Source: Dyella_B acidisoli (lineage in GTDB: Bacteria; Pseudomonadota; Gammaproteobacteria; Xanthomonadales; Rhodanobacteraceae). From it: a stretch of DNA of 64,000 nucleotides. The notes beneath the pieces were generated by a model that saw nothing but the letters and a program-made list of their open reading frames with translations, was not told the origin of the DNA and ran no database searches. This document shows positions 33,851 through 42,866 of the stretch, in pieces. The position numbers and the translations under genes were made by a program. Numbering within the stretch: position 1 is the first letter of the stretch; each line of letters begins with the position of its first letter. The DNA is taken from contig NZ_CP064031.1 in assembly GCF_049532895.1 (NCBI RefSeq), positions 4,960,001-5,024,000 on the forward strand, read 5' to 3'.

Positions 33851-34204
33851 ATGCCAGACCATTCCACGCGCCATACAGACGGAATCCAGCCCAGAAGGAA
33901 AGCGAAAGTCGCAGCAAATTGCTCGACGTGCGAAGCGGTGTGCTGTCGACTGACCGTTACTTTGGGACCTGAGGACAATATCCCTTCTCACTACACCACT
34001 TATCTTCCGAATGGCGTCCACGTGATGGCACACGGCGAAGACGGGTGGTGTGTTGCGATGGATCGCACTCGTATGAACTGCAGTATTTATGAAAATCGTC
34101 CAACCATCTGTCGACGATTCGTCATGGGTGGCCCGTACTGCAACGCCATTCGCTCTGACTATGCAAAGCAACGTTCTCGCAACATCGAGATCACCCTGAA
34201 ATGA
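33851..34204 (+). CDS. YkgJ-family cysteine cluster protein
   Basis: 117 residues. CSTCEAVCCRL near the N-terminus, then a Cys in EDGWCVAMD, NCSIYENRPTICRRF and GGPYCNAIR: the CxxCxxxCC and CxxYxxRPxxCRxF signature of YkgJ proteins, proposed to bind zinc or iron. The ATG follows GGGAGCACCG. First gene of a short plus-strand operon. Confidence 0.88.
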   Translation: MPDHSTRHTDGIQPRRKAKVAANCSTCEAVCCRLTVTLGPEDNIPSHYTTYLPNGVHVMAHGEDGWCVAMDRTRMNCSIYENRPTICRRFVMGGPYCNAIRSDYAKQRSRNIEITLK

Positions 34205-34216
34205 GAGGACCCCATC

Positions 34217-34447
34217 ATGTCTAGCGCTCGCCATTCCGGTGCCGGTGGTTCTTACACTGGTTCTGCCTCCCCCAAAACTCTGACCAGCGAACGCATCGCC
34301 GCAGATATTGCTGCTTTCAACAAGGCTGGCGGTCATATTGAGGTGCTGGGCAATACGCCGCTTCATCGCAAACCTGAAGAGGCCGAAACTGCCACGAACG
34401 CAAACAACGCTACTGCGGCCACTAAGCAGTCTCCCGGCCGGAAGTAA
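34217..34447 (+). CDS. Conserved small protein downstream of YkgJ
   Basis: 76 residues. Core ERIAADIAAFNKAGGHIEVLGNTPLHRK, followed by an Asn/Ala/Thr-rich tail. It starts 12 bases after the YkgJ stop with an AGAGGA ribosome site, so the two are very likely co-transcribed. The core recalls short proteins found next to YkgJ in other proteobacteria; function unknown. Confidence 0.65.
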   Translation: MSSARHSGAGGSYTGSASPKTLTSERIAADIAAFNKAGGHIEVLGNTPLHRKPEEAETATNANNATAATKQSPGRK

Positions 34448-34517
34448 GTTTCTATATGCGGTCATGCACATTGCATAGACCGACGTCACCTCCACTGCAT
34501 TGAGCGAGACATCTCAC

Positions 34518-34667
34518 TTGGCAAAGACAAACTACTCATTTGAAAAGCGTCAGCGCGAACTGGCCAAGAAGAAACAACAAGACACCAAGCAGGCCAAAAA
34601 GAAAGCGGTACGCGAGAACCTGAAACCAGGCGATACGGGACGGGATCCTTCCGAAGGCCATTCGTGA
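34518..34667 (+). CDS. Short Lys-rich protein (49 residues), TTG start
   Basis: Reads (M)AKTNYSFEKRQRELAKKKQQ, then a Lys/Ala helix and a C-terminal KPGDTGRDPSEGHS. This is a compact form of a small charged protein widespread in proteobacteria (NYSFEKRQ-E-AKK). No ATG is available; the TTG at 34518 fits the conserved N-terminus. It follows the 76-residue gene by 70 bases. Probably a cytosolic nucleic-acid or ribosome-associated peptide; this is inference. Confidence 0.6.
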   Translation: MAKTNYSFEKRQRELAKKKQQDTKQAKKKAVRENLKPGDTGRDPSEGHS

Positions 34668-34780
34668 ACACCCCCGAGGTCGCCCCGCCGCAGGTATAGG
34701 CGGGTGGCGACGCTTGTACAGCTGCGATCAAAGAGATCCTGTTTCTCGCTGCCGAAGAAGCGATCGTGCGATCATGTTGC

Positions 34781-36160
34781 ATGACCGCCTTTCATACGCT
34801 CCCCCTTAAACCCGCCTTGCTCGCCAGTGTCGAAACCCTCGGCTACAGCGAGATGACTCCTATCCAGGCAGAAAGCCTTCCGGCGATGCTGGAGGGACGC
34901 GACGTGATCGCGCAGGCGCAGACTGGCAGCGGCAAGACCGCGGCATTCGGACTGAGCTTGCTGCAATCCCTGCACGTGGAAACGATCCGCTTGCAAGCGC
35001 TGGTACTGTGCCCCACACGCGAACTGGCCGATCAGGTGAGCAAGGCCATTCGCAAGCTCGCTGCGAACATCCCCAACGTAAAGCTGCTGACCTTGTGCGG
35101 CGGCATGCCCTTGGGACCGCAACTGGCCTCGCTGACGCATGATCCGCACATCGTGGTTGGCACGCCCGGTCGCATACAGGAGCACCTCAAGCGCGGCAGC
35201 CTGCACGGCGGCGGCATCAAGGTTCTGGTGCTGGACGAAGCCGACCGCATGCTGGACATGGGTTTCAGCGAGGCCATCGATGACATCGTCGGGCGTATAG
35301 CCAAACATCACCAGACACTGTTGTTCTCGGCCACCTATCCGGACGAAATCCGCGAAGCGAGCCGGCGCATGCAGCGCAACCCGGTTGAAATCATCATCGA
35401 AGCGCCGGTCGACACCAAACCCGCGATCGAGCAGCAGTTCGTCGACGTTGATCCCGCCCGCAAACTCGACGCGCTGGCCCAGCTGCTTACCGGGGAACGC
35501 GGCCAGCACGCGCTGGTGTTCTGCAATATGCGACGAGATGTGGACGCCGTGGCGGAGGAGTTGGATCGCCGCGGCTTTTCTGCATTGGCATTGCATGGCG
35601 ACATGGAACAACGCGATCGCGACGAAGTGCTGGTGCAGTTCGCCAATCGCAGTTGCGCCGTACTCATAGCTACCGATGTCGCGGCGCGCGGGCTCGACAT
35701 CCATGCACTGCCGTTGGTGATCAGCTACGACGTCGCCCACGATCCCGACACGCATACCCATCGGATCGGCCGTACGGGCCGCGCAGGACAAACGGGCCTG
35801 GCGATAACGCTATGTACGCCGCGCGAAAAACCAAAGGCCGAAAACATCGAACATATACTCGGCAAACCGCTGACGTGGCATCCGCTGAAGATCTCGCCGC
35901 CGCATGGCAAGACATTGAATCTGGCGCCCATGAAAACATTGGTCATCGACGCCGGTCGCCAGGACAAGCTGCGCCCCGGCGACATCCTCGGTGCGCTAAC
36001 CGGCGACGCCGGACTCAAGGCGGACGATGTCGGCAAGATCGACGTTTTCGCCACACGCGCTTACGTGGCGATCAGCCGATCGCTAGCAAGCAAAGCCTTG
36101 GAACGCTTGCGTGCCGGGAAGATCAAAGGGCGCAATCTCCGAGTCCGGCCGTTGGGTTGA
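34781..36160 (+). CDS. dbpA: ATP-dependent RNA helicase DbpA
   Basis: 459 residues (E. coli DbpA 457). DEAD-box motifs: Q motif MTPIQAESLPAML, motif I AQTGSGKT, Ia PTRELADQ, motif II LDEADRML, motif III SAT, motif VI HRIGRTGRAGQ. The C-terminal 75 residues (FVIDAGRQDKLRPGDILG-like text) form the DbpA RNA-binding domain that recognises 23S rRNA hairpin 92, so it acts in 50S assembly. ATG 34781 gives the family N-terminus; the GTG five codons upstream is not needed. Confidence 0.94.
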   Translation: MTAFHTLPLKPALLASVETLGYSEMTPIQAESLPAMLEGRDVIAQAQTGSGKTAAFGLSLLQSLHVETIRLQALVLCPTRELADQVSKAIRKLAANIPNVKLLTLCGGMPLGPQLASLTHDPHIVVGTPGRIQEHLKRGSLHGGGIKVLVLDEADRMLDMGFSEAIDDIVGRIAKHHQTLLFSATYPDEIREASRRMQRNPVEIIIEAPVDTKPAIEQQFVDVDPARKLDALAQLLTGERGQHALVFCNMRRDVDAVAEELDRRGFSALALHGDMEQRDRDEVLVQFANRSCAVLIATDVAARGLDIHALPLVISYDVAHDPDTHTHRIGRTGRAGQTGLAITLCTPREKPKAENIEHILGKPLTWHPLKISPPHGKTLNLAPMKTLVIDAGRQDKLRPGDILGALTGDAGLKADDVGKIDVFATRAYVAISRSLASKALERLRAGKIKGRNLRVRPLG

Positions 36161-36408
36161 CGTCATCGAGAAGCCATGCGATCGGCATGCCTTGAATTTT
36201 CAAGCTATACAAGCTCGCCGTGATCTTTCGAACCGCCTAGGCGTCATCCCATTGGCGAAAGCTGGGATCCGGTGCCTTTGAGGCAGTAAAGACACTGAGT
36301 CTCGACTTTCAAAGCCGCCAGGCCTGAAGAGCTGCCAGAGGGGCTTGTCACGAAGTCAATCGGTGCGCGTATGATCCCCAGGAAAATTCAAGACCGGGAG
36401 ATAGCGCC

Positions 36409-36654
36409 ATGAAATGGACAATCTCTATAACGGCCAGCGCTTTTGCGCTGCTGGCTGGATGCACCAATCCAGGCATCGTCAAGGTTTCTGACAAGACCCC
36501 TATGTCGCGCAACGAGACCCCAGTCGTTCGCCCCGATGTTGTGATCCAGAATGAGAAATTCCCTGGTCCCGCGACTCTTTCGCGAGAATATACGGATGTG
36601 CAGACGCCCAAACTGAAAGACCTTCTCAGCAGTACGTGGCTCACCAGGAACTAA
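36409..36654 (+). CDS. Small lipoprotein
   Basis: 81 residues. Signal MKWTISITASAFALLAGCTN with lipobox LAGC (Cys 18). Mature part is short and polar (VVRPDVVIQNEKFPGPATLS). GGGAGATAG ribosome site. No family recognised. The 250 bases upstream include a half-copy of the GTCATCCC palindrome at about 36242-36275. Confidence 0.7.
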   Translation: MKWTISITASAFALLAGCTNPGIVKVSDKTPMSRNETPVVRPDVVIQNEKFPGPATLSREYTDVQTPKLKDLLSSTWLTRN

Positions 36655-36714
36655 TAGCCGTACTATTTGCGGCGGCGATGTTTTCCTTTCCTGTTTCGAC
36701 CAAGAACTAAGCGC

Positions 36715-36786
36715 GTAGGTTGAGGTGCAAACCCCAGCATCCGAATTTATGTGCATGGCGACGTTGGGGTTTTCACCCCAACCTAC
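36715..36786. repeat. GTAGGTTG / GTTGGGGTT palindromic repeat
   Basis: GTAGGTTGAGGTGCAAACCCC, centre, then GTTGGGGTTTTCACCCCAAC and CTAC. Same class as the copy at 61782-61835. Just beyond the converging protease gene. Confidence 0.7.
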
Positions 36787-36822
36787 GTGCTACGCGCTTT
36801 GATCCGCTGGATGTCGTGCGAT

Positions 36823-38631
36823 CTATGGCCCCGCCACAGTCAAGCCATACTTGGTGGCACGTGCCTCGATGCCCGAATCAAGCGCGCGCGCTGCGACCAG
36901 ATCGGCATTGCCCGCGTCCATCTGACCACTGCGGATTTTCGCCAAGCCAAGACCATAGCGCGACCACGCGGAACGCGGCATTTTCGCGATCGCCTGCTCG
37001 TAAGCCTTGATCGATTCGGGATAATGTCCCAGCCGCAACTCCACCAAGCCGAGACTGTCGAGATAGGCCGGATTTTCGCCATCGCGCTTGATCGCCTTAT
37101 GGCAATCGTTTAACGCATCGTCCAGCATCTGATTGCTCAGGCCGCGCGCCCAGCAGCGTTCGTTGAGCACGGAGCCGAGCTGTGCGTCATTGCTATGAAG
37201 GCGAATCCAATCGTCCAGCATCGGTAGCGCCGCGCCGGGTTGATCAAGTTGGATGTACATGGCGGCAATCGAACGTGCCTGCGGAGATCCTGCAGGCGCC
37301 AAAGGGCTTGCCGCCGCCACATCTGCTTCTGCACTCGTGCGATCTTTGTGCGTGAAGTGAATTCTGGCGCGCAGCAGCAACGCGTCGAGGTTCTTTGAAT
37401 TCATGCTCAAAGACTTGTTCAAATCGGTGAGTGCCGCATCGGACTGTTTGTCCGCCCAAAGTGCCCTCGCACGGGCAACATAGTAATCGGCTTGATCCGG
37501 CGCCATGCGGATCGCCTCATTCAGATCGGCTATGGCAGCCTTCGGCTCGCCACGAGAAAGGTAGGCCTCGCCACGCAACGCGTAATCGGGCGCGGTCTTG
37601 AGTGTTGTGTCGTTGCCGCTCGCAGCACTGCCTGCGTCGGATTTATCGCCGTCGTTCGGCGCATCGGCGTAAGCAAACACGCGCCCACCGTTGTAGGTGA
37701 AATAAGCTTTTCGCTGGCTGTTGGCGATAAACATATGATGGGCGAGGAGATAATCCAGGCCAAGCAACATGTCGGTTCTGGTATCACCAAGGGATCCATC
37801 AATGACTTGCATCTGGCTATGCTGGATGGTTTCCGTGCCGACTGAGAATGAATCGACGCGTACAATCCACGCCTTGACCGACTTGGCACCAAAACCGTAA
37901 GTGATGAAGTTCCTCTTCACATCCGGCGCATTAATGTCGATGCCGACTCGCTCCGCAGCGCTGCGGGTTAGCACAGTGGCGTAGGCTCCCGAATCGAGCA
38001 CTGCCCGCACGTGCTTGCCGTTTATCGTCACGTTGAAAAACGTGCGTCGATCGTTTCGATTGTCGCTCGGCTCGGTATCGGCCATGAAGAAATCGCGACC
38101 CGTAGACCAATATGCCAGCGCTGCCTTATTGCAGCCATCCACCTGAAACAGAGTGAATTTTCCATGTGCCATATCGATTTCAAGATCAGCGAAATCGAGC
38201 AGATTGGCACCTAGCAATCCATAGCCCGGGTCGGTACCACCGACAAGGAAATCAACATTTTTGAGCGTCGTGCCAAGAATGCCGAATTCCTTCACGCTCG
38301 CGTACTGAGCATTCGCGGCGCCTCCAATGCCCATGATGTGAAACCCAAAAGGCATGGGTCGCAGCTTGAGTCCCAGCGACGACGCATTGGCATTCGACAT
38401 GATGCTGAAAAAGGCCCCGGTATCGAGAGCAAAGCGCGTATCGCTCCCATTGATCTTCACCATGGTCGTGGCGCGCCCGTTTTCCATGTCCACCGGCAAC
38501 GTGCCGTACTTTTCCAACTTGCAGCTGTCAGCCCAAGCCTGGCTTACGAGCAAAACGCTGATGCCAAGACAGCACAAACGCAACACCTTCATCGCTAAGG
38601 TGTCTGCGGCAATTCGTATCGCACCGATCAT
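36823..38631 (-). CDS. Exported double retropepsin-like aspartyl protease with TPR repeats
   Basis: 602 residues. After a signal peptide (MKVLRLCCLGISVLLVSQAWA) come two retropepsin-like domains, each with its own catalytic Asp: FALDTGAFFSIM (about 70) and AVLDSGAYATVL (about 215). From about 345 on, five or so TPR units (ALRGEAYLSRGEPKAAIADL ... YGLGLAKIRSGQMDAGNADL). Retropepsins normally dimerise; a tandem pair could form an intramolecular active site. The TPR part suggests protein partners in the periplasm. ATG 38631 has GGGGAAACT; ATG 38592 is an alternative. Confidence 0.85.
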   Translation of the reverse strand: MIGAIRIAADTLAMKVLRLCCLGISVLLVSQAWADSCKLEKYGTLPVDMENGRATTMVKINGSDTRFALDTGAFFSIMSNANASSLGLKLRPMPFGFHIMGIGGAANAQYASVKEFGILGTTLKNVDFLVGGTDPGYGLLGANLLDFADLEIDMAHGKFTLFQVDGCNKAALAYWSTGRDFFMADTEPSDNRNDRRTFFNVTINGKHVRAVLDSGAYATVLTRSAAERVGIDINAPDVKRNFITYGFGAKSVKAWIVRVDSFSVGTETIQHSQMQVIDGSLGDTRTDMLLGLDYLLAHHMFIANSQRKAYFTYNGGRVFAYADAPNDGDKSDAGSAASGNDTTLKTAPDYALRGEAYLSRGEPKAAIADLNEAIRMAPDQADYYVARARALWADKQSDAALTDLNKSLSMNSKNLDALLLRARIHFTHKDRTSAEADVAAASPLAPAGSPQARSIAAMYIQLDQPGAALPMLDDWIRLHSNDAQLGSVLNERCWARGLSNQMLDDALNDCHKAIKRDGENPAYLDSLGLVELRLGHYPESIKAYEQAIAKMPRSAWSRYGLGLAKIRSGQMDAGNADLVAARALDSGIEARATKYGLTVAGP

Positions 38632-38705
38632 AGTTTCCCCTGAAAAATATGATGCCCATTGCTGTTCGTATCATGCCCGCCATGCGTGGCGGCTATTTAG
38701 AAGTA

Positions 38706-39062
38706 TTACCTCTCCCCAATCTTCCCTTGAGCAACGAGATTGCTTTCGTGTCTTCGAAGGAAACGTCGTGCCACTATTCCTACCAGCATCACTGCGGCGA
38801 AAGCACCGTAACCGTAGAGTGCCGGCATGACCTGTTTCCAAATACCTCCACTTTCTCGCCCAAAGCTCCCCACGTTTTGGATAGCGATATCGTCAAAGGC
38901 TACTAAGGCACTCCTGCAAGCGGCACCCAAGGCCATGAGAGCCACCGCGATGTCATATAGCTTGAGCCGCCATGTGATGCGAAAACGCTTCCCCAATGCC
39001 CAATAGGCCCACACCAAGATAACGAGCCAGGGACACAACAGAATAAGAGACAGGTAGCGCAT
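38706..39062 (-). CDS. Small membrane protein, unknown
   Basis: 118 residues with about three membrane helices (1-20, 35-50, 80-100) and a basic C-terminus. ATG 39062 is preferred to an in-frame TTG upstream. Same strand as the protease gene, 74 bases away, so possibly one transcript. No family recognised. Confidence 0.6.
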   Translation of the reverse strand: MRYLSLILLCPWLVILVWAYWALGKRFRITWRLKLYDIAVALMALGAACRSALVAFDDIAIQNVGSFGRESGGIWKQVMPALYGYGAFAAVMLVGIVARRFLRRHESNLVAQGKIGER

Positions 39063-39100
39063 GGGATTCAATACTTAGTAGGTCAACAGTCGACTTCATG

Positions 39101-39126
39101 GTGCGTCCGCTTTCAAAAGCGGACAC
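39101..39126. repeat. Dispersed GTCCGCTT hairpin
   Basis: GTCCGCTTTC and AAAAGCGGAC pair over eight bases around a short loop. Fourth copy of the family at 14684, 15985 and 16406. Confidence 0.65.
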
Positions 39127-39154
39127 AATCATCAGTCATTGCCCATACGTGACC

Positions 39155-39799
39155 TCAGTAATCACGAATGTCCAATGCAATAAAGCAACGCGCGCTATAT
39201 CCCTTGTCCGTTGATGGCCAATTCAACTGGCCAAGCACGCGATCACCACCCGGCCAAGGTTCGTTATCCAGCAATGCCTCGGCTACTACCGAACCATCAT
39301 CTTCGCGGCGATGGAACAGGCGAATCCAGTGCAATTGACCACTCAATGATTCGCTGCGCAGCGCATCTTGTAAGGCTGGCAGCAAGCCTTCAGGCGTAGC
39401 AACACTGTCACGACTAAACGTCAGCGGGCCGACGAATACATCCCAAGTTCGCGCGCCAAGATCCCAGCTTTGCAATTGGATGCGGCGATCATCCGTGACG
39501 TACCAGCACGCAGCCAACAGCACGTGCAAGACATTTCGTTCGAACGCGCTGAGCGCATCGCGTAGGCCGGCGACGCCAGCTCCATTGCCAGCAAAGCTTT
39601 CTTCGATGTGGCGCTCTTCGCTGATCACCACGTCCACATCCAATCGGCCCGGCGTACCTGCCCCATCTTCATGCCAACTGGCACGCACGGCAGGAAAATC
39701 GCCATCCGTAACCAGCCAATCTTCATCCACTTCGAGCTCCACGTCATGGCGCTCGAACAGATGAAGCAACTCAGTTTGTAAGGTTTCGAAATTAGCCAC
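39155..39799 (-). CDS. DUF6348-like protein
   Basis: 214 residues, soluble, acidic. It starts at GTG (ANFETLQTELLHLFERHDVE) with GAGAAAACC upstream. Core: SWHEDGAGTPGRLDVDVVIS, TLFAACWYV-like text (VLLAACWYVTDD), HWIRLFHRRED and ARCFIALDIRDY. The arrangement resembles DUF6348 proteins, some of which occur with toxin-immunity or spore-like loci; no function is known. Confidence 0.6.
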   Translation of the reverse strand: MANFETLQTELLHLFERHDVELEVDEDWLVTDGDFPAVRASWHEDGAGTPGRLDVDVVISEERHIEESFAGNGAGVAGLRDALSAFERNVLHVLLAACWYVTDDRRIQLQSWDLGARTWDVFVGPLTFSRDSVATPEGLLPALQDALRSESLSGQLHWIRLFHRREDDGSVVAEALLDNEPWPGGDRVLGQLNWPSTDKGYSARCFIALDIRDY

Positions 39800-39924
39800 G
39801 GTTTTCTCTAAAAGCTGCGTTTGCTTTGGATTGGAAGCGGCCCCTAGAAGGTCACCGCCTTTTTGACTGCCACATTATTTCTTCAAGAGGAGCATGGCAT
39901 GCAACATACCATCTGCCAGTCGAT

Positions 39925-40686
39925 CTATGATCGCAGTTTGTAGCCGCTACGGAAGATCCAGGTAATAACCACAATACATAACAGAAGAAACGCCATCGTC
40001 ATACTCGCACTCAATATAACGTTGACGTCGGACTGACCGTAGAAGCTCCAGCGAAATCCGCTGATGAGGTACACCACGGGATTGAACAGCGCGACCTTCT
40101 GCCAGAACGGCGGCAGCATCCCGATCGAATAAAAGGCACCGCCGAGAAACGTCAATGGCGTGATGATCATCAGCGGAATCACCTGAAGTTTCTGGAAGTC
40201 GTCGGCCCATAAACCGATGATGAAACCGAACGAACTGAAAGTGACCGCCGTTAGTAGCAAGAAGACGATCATCCATACCGGATGCAGGATGCTGTAAGGC
40301 ACGAAGAAACGTGCGGTAAGAAGAATAAGCAAGCCCAGCATCATCGATTTGGTAGCTGCCGCCCCGACATAGCCCAGCACCGCCTCAAGCGGCGAAACCG
40401 GCGCGGAAAGCAATTCGTAGATAGTGCCGGACCATTTGGGAAGGTAAATACCGAACGAGGCGTTGGATATGCTCTCATTGAGCAGCGACAGCATGATCAG
40501 GCCGGGAATGATAAATGCACCATAGCTCGTTCCGCCGATATGCCCCATGCGCGAACCAATCGCGGTACCGAACACAATGAAGTACAGCGATGTCGATAGC
40601 ACCGGTGAGAAGATGCTCTGCATCAGCGTGCGGAACGTGCGGGCCATCTCGAAGCGATAAATGGCGCGAATGGCAGGAATGTTCAT
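39925..40686 (-). CDS. ABC-2 type transporter permease
   Basis: 253 residues, six predicted membrane helices. ABC-2 family with the YadH/NodJ look (SILSPVLSTSLYF-like text, LSAPVSPLEAVLGY, TPLTFLGGAFYSI, LNPVVYLISGFRW). Overlaps the ATPase gene by four bases, so they form one exporter. Substrate unknown; YadGH-like pairs are common and unassigned. Confidence 0.9.
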   Translation of the reverse strand: MNIPAIRAIYRFEMARTFRTLMQSIFSPVLSTSLYFIVFGTAIGSRMGHIGGTSYGAFIIPGLIMLSLLNESISNASFGIYLPKWSGTIYELLSAPVSPLEAVLGYVGAAATKSMMLGLLILLTARFFVPYSILHPVWMIVFLLLTAVTFSSFGFIIGLWADDFQKLQVIPLMIITPLTFLGGAFYSIGMLPPFWQKVALFNPVVYLISGFRWSFYGQSDVNVILSASMTMAFLLLCIVVITWIFRSGYKLRS

Positions 40687-41630
40687 GGCGTCCTCCGCAC
40701 CAGGCTGACGAAGATGTCTTCGAGCGAGCTTTCCAAGGTGTGTAGATCTTTGAAGTCGACGCCCCGATCACCGAGCTTGCGCAACAACACCGCAATACCC
40801 GTATCGTCGCTTTTGGCATCAAACGTGTAAGTTAGCGTCGCACCATCGTCGGCAAGCTCCAAAGCGTACTCGTCCAGCCCCTCAGGTAGCGCTTGCATAG
40901 GCATTTGAAGGCTGATGATCAGTTGCTTCTTCCCAAGCTTGCGCATCAACACATGCTTCTCTTCAACCAGGATCAATTCACCGCGCGTGATGACACCCAC
41001 GCGGTCGGCCATTTCCTCAGCCTCGTCGATATAGTGCGTGGTGAGAATCACGGTAACGCCGGTTTCACGCAACCCGCGCACCATGCGCCACATGTCATGC
41101 CGAAGCTCCACATCCACGCCCGCCGTGGGCTCATCCAGAAACAGGATGCTTGGTTCGTGGGCCAATGCCTTGGCGATGAGCACGCGACGTTTCATGCCTC
41201 CGGACAAGGTCATGATCTTTGAGTCTTTCTTGTCCCAGAGCGACAAATCGCGCAGCACCTTTTCGACGTGCTGGTCATTTCGGGGACGACCGAACAAACC
41301 TCGACTGAACCTGACCGATGCCCATACCGTTTCGAACGCGTCGGTCGACAGCTCCTGCGGTACCAGACCGATCTTTGCGCGCGTAATCCGATAATCCCTC
41401 ACCACATCGTGGCCAGCCGCCGTTACCGTGCCGCCACTGGGCTTGACGATGCCGCAAATGATGCTGATCAGCGTGGTCTTGCCCGCACCGTTTGGACCAA
41501 GCAGAGCAAAGATCTCGCCATGCCGGATATCGAGGTCGATCGACTTCAATGCCTCGAAGCCGCCCTTGTAGGTCTTGCTGACGCCACGAATGGAAACCGC
41601 GTGCGCTGTCTGAGTGGCCTGCTTGTTCAT
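40683..41630 (-). CDS. ABC transporter ATP-binding protein
   Basis: 315 residues. Walker A LLGPNGAGKTT, signature LSGGMKRR, Walker B ILFLDEPTAGVD, H-loop LTTHYIDEA. The C-terminal 90 residues form the extra domain common in ABC-2 exporters (YadG/NodI type). ATG 41630 is chosen over a longer in-frame reading to 41684. Coupled to the permease by a 4-base overlap. Confidence 0.92.
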   Translation of the reverse strand: MNKQATQTAHAVSIRGVSKTYKGGFEALKSIDLDIRHGEIFALLGPNGAGKTTLISIICGIVKPSGGTVTAAGHDVVRDYRITRAKIGLVPQELSTDAFETVWASVRFSRGLFGRPRNDQHVEKVLRDLSLWDKKDSKIMTLSGGMKRRVLIAKALAHEPSILFLDEPTAGVDVELRHDMWRMVRGLRETGVTVILTTHYIDEAEEMADRVGVITRGELILVEEKHVLMRKLGKKQLIISLQMPMQALPEGLDEYALELADDGATLTYTFDAKSDDTGIAVLLRKLGDRGVDFKDLHTLESSLEDIFVSLVRRTP

Positions 41631-41908
41631 TGCATATCGAGTCCTTGAATCAATGTCCTTCAGTTTACGCTTTGGCTCGGCCACAAGGCGTCATGCCTAA
41701 GGGCATGGACTGGCCGTGATGATTGTTTTAGATCAGAAGCAGTATTCCGTAGCTACGAACATTCAACTGCCCCAGGGGCGTTTAATGCCGCAAAGACGTC
41801 GGCCTAACGGCACTCCCTTCAGAGTCCGTGTTCGGTAAGAATGTCTGGGGATCGTAGCTATGCCGTCATAGCTGACAGATGCATGCAAACGTTTGGGGGA
41901 GTTAAGCA

Positions 41909-42709
41909 ATGAAGACGCGTACGGTAGGAACCACCTTGCCAGTCCTGGAAGTTGGCCTGGAGCAAGGTGACAGAATCATTTCAGAGCCGGGCCGGTTTTC
42001 CTGGATGACACGTAACATCACGCTGCAGACGTCGGCACGGACGGCCGGTGCAACAGGCTTTCTCGGTGTCGTCGGACGCGCCCTTTCGGGTGGCGGACTA
42101 TTCATGAATGAATACGAGACTTCGGGATCACCCGGTATGGTCGCCTTCGCGGCAAAGGTGCCTGGCTCGATCGTTGAAGTCCAAGTGAACTCCGGCCAGA
42201 CCTACTTCATCCATCGCCACGGTTTTCTATGCGGTACGCAAGGCGTGGAGCTGTCGATCGGTTTTCAGCGCTCGCTCGGCGCAGGCATCTTTGGCGGCGA
42301 TGGTTTCGTGCTCCAAAAGCTGGGCGGTAACGCCCGAGCCTGGGTAGAACTGGGCGGCGAGATCGTCACCTACACCCTTGCTCCCGGCGAAACACTGCAG
42401 GTGCATCCTGGGCACGTCGGCATGTTCGAAGGCACGGTCAACTTCGACATCACCATGATTCCCGGTTTGAAGAACAAACTCTTCGGCGGCGACGGCCTGT
42501 TCATTGCAAACCTCACCGGCCCAGGCCAGGTATGGCTGCAGACCCTCACCATGCCGAATCTGGCGCACGCGCTGGAGCCTTACCTTGCCCGTGAAAGCGG
42601 AACGAGTTCGCCCGTTTTGAGTGGTGATTCGGGGAATTCGATCGGTGGAGCCATTGCTGGCGGTGTGATTGGCTCAGTGCTTGGTGGGTTGTTCGGCAAA
42701 GACGACTAG
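41909..42709 (+). CDS. TIGR00266/AIM24-family protein
   Basis: 266 residues. AIM24-type beta-rich fold: EPGRFSWMTRNI, FMNEYETSGSPGMVAFA, SGQTYFIHRHGFLC, GDGFVLQKLGG and GGDGLFIANLTGPGQVWLQT. The C-terminus adds a glycine-zipper helix (GGAIAGGVIGSVLGGLFG) that may sit in or on a membrane. The bacterial family has no firm function. Transcribed alone; 277 bases upstream are without features. Confidence 0.88.
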   Translation: MKTRTVGTTLPVLEVGLEQGDRIISEPGRFSWMTRNITLQTSARTAGATGFLGVVGRALSGGGLFMNEYETSGSPGMVAFAAKVPGSIVEVQVNSGQTYFIHRHGFLCGTQGVELSIGFQRSLGAGIFGGDGFVLQKLGGNARAWVELGGEIVTYTLAPGETLQVHPGHVGMFEGTVNFDITMIPGLKNKLFGGDGLFIANLTGPGQVWLQTLTMPNLAHALEPYLARESGTSSPVLSGDSGNSIGGAIAGGVIGSVLGGLFGKDD

Positions 42710-42801
42710 CTGTCTGGCCTGATCTATGAAGAAGCTGTCTCGTGATGATGTTCAATCATCGCGTGCCGAGCTGGACGCGAGCTTCGCTCGCGTCACCCCA
42801 C

Positions 42802-42835
42802 CCATTCCCTCCCCTGCAAGCAGGGGAGGGAATGG
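42802..42835. terminator. Strong hairpin between converging genes
   Basis: CCATTCCCTCCCCTG-CAAG-CAGGGGAGGGAATGG, a perfect 15-bp stem with a 4-base loop between the AIM24 gene and the MFS gene, which end toward each other. It likely serves as a two-way terminator or is a palindromic repeat; no T run. Confidence 0.6.
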
Positions 42836-42866
42836 CATCTCGCACACCGGTACCAGCTCACCGGCA

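Noticed and set aside
34772..35791. 339-residue minus-strand reading frame
   Set aside because: Antisense to dbpA with its complete set of helicase motifs.
39155..39799. Type III secretion chaperone (CesT-like)
   Set aside because: Size and acidic character tempted, but the sequence pattern fits DUF6348-type proteins better and no secretion genes are near.
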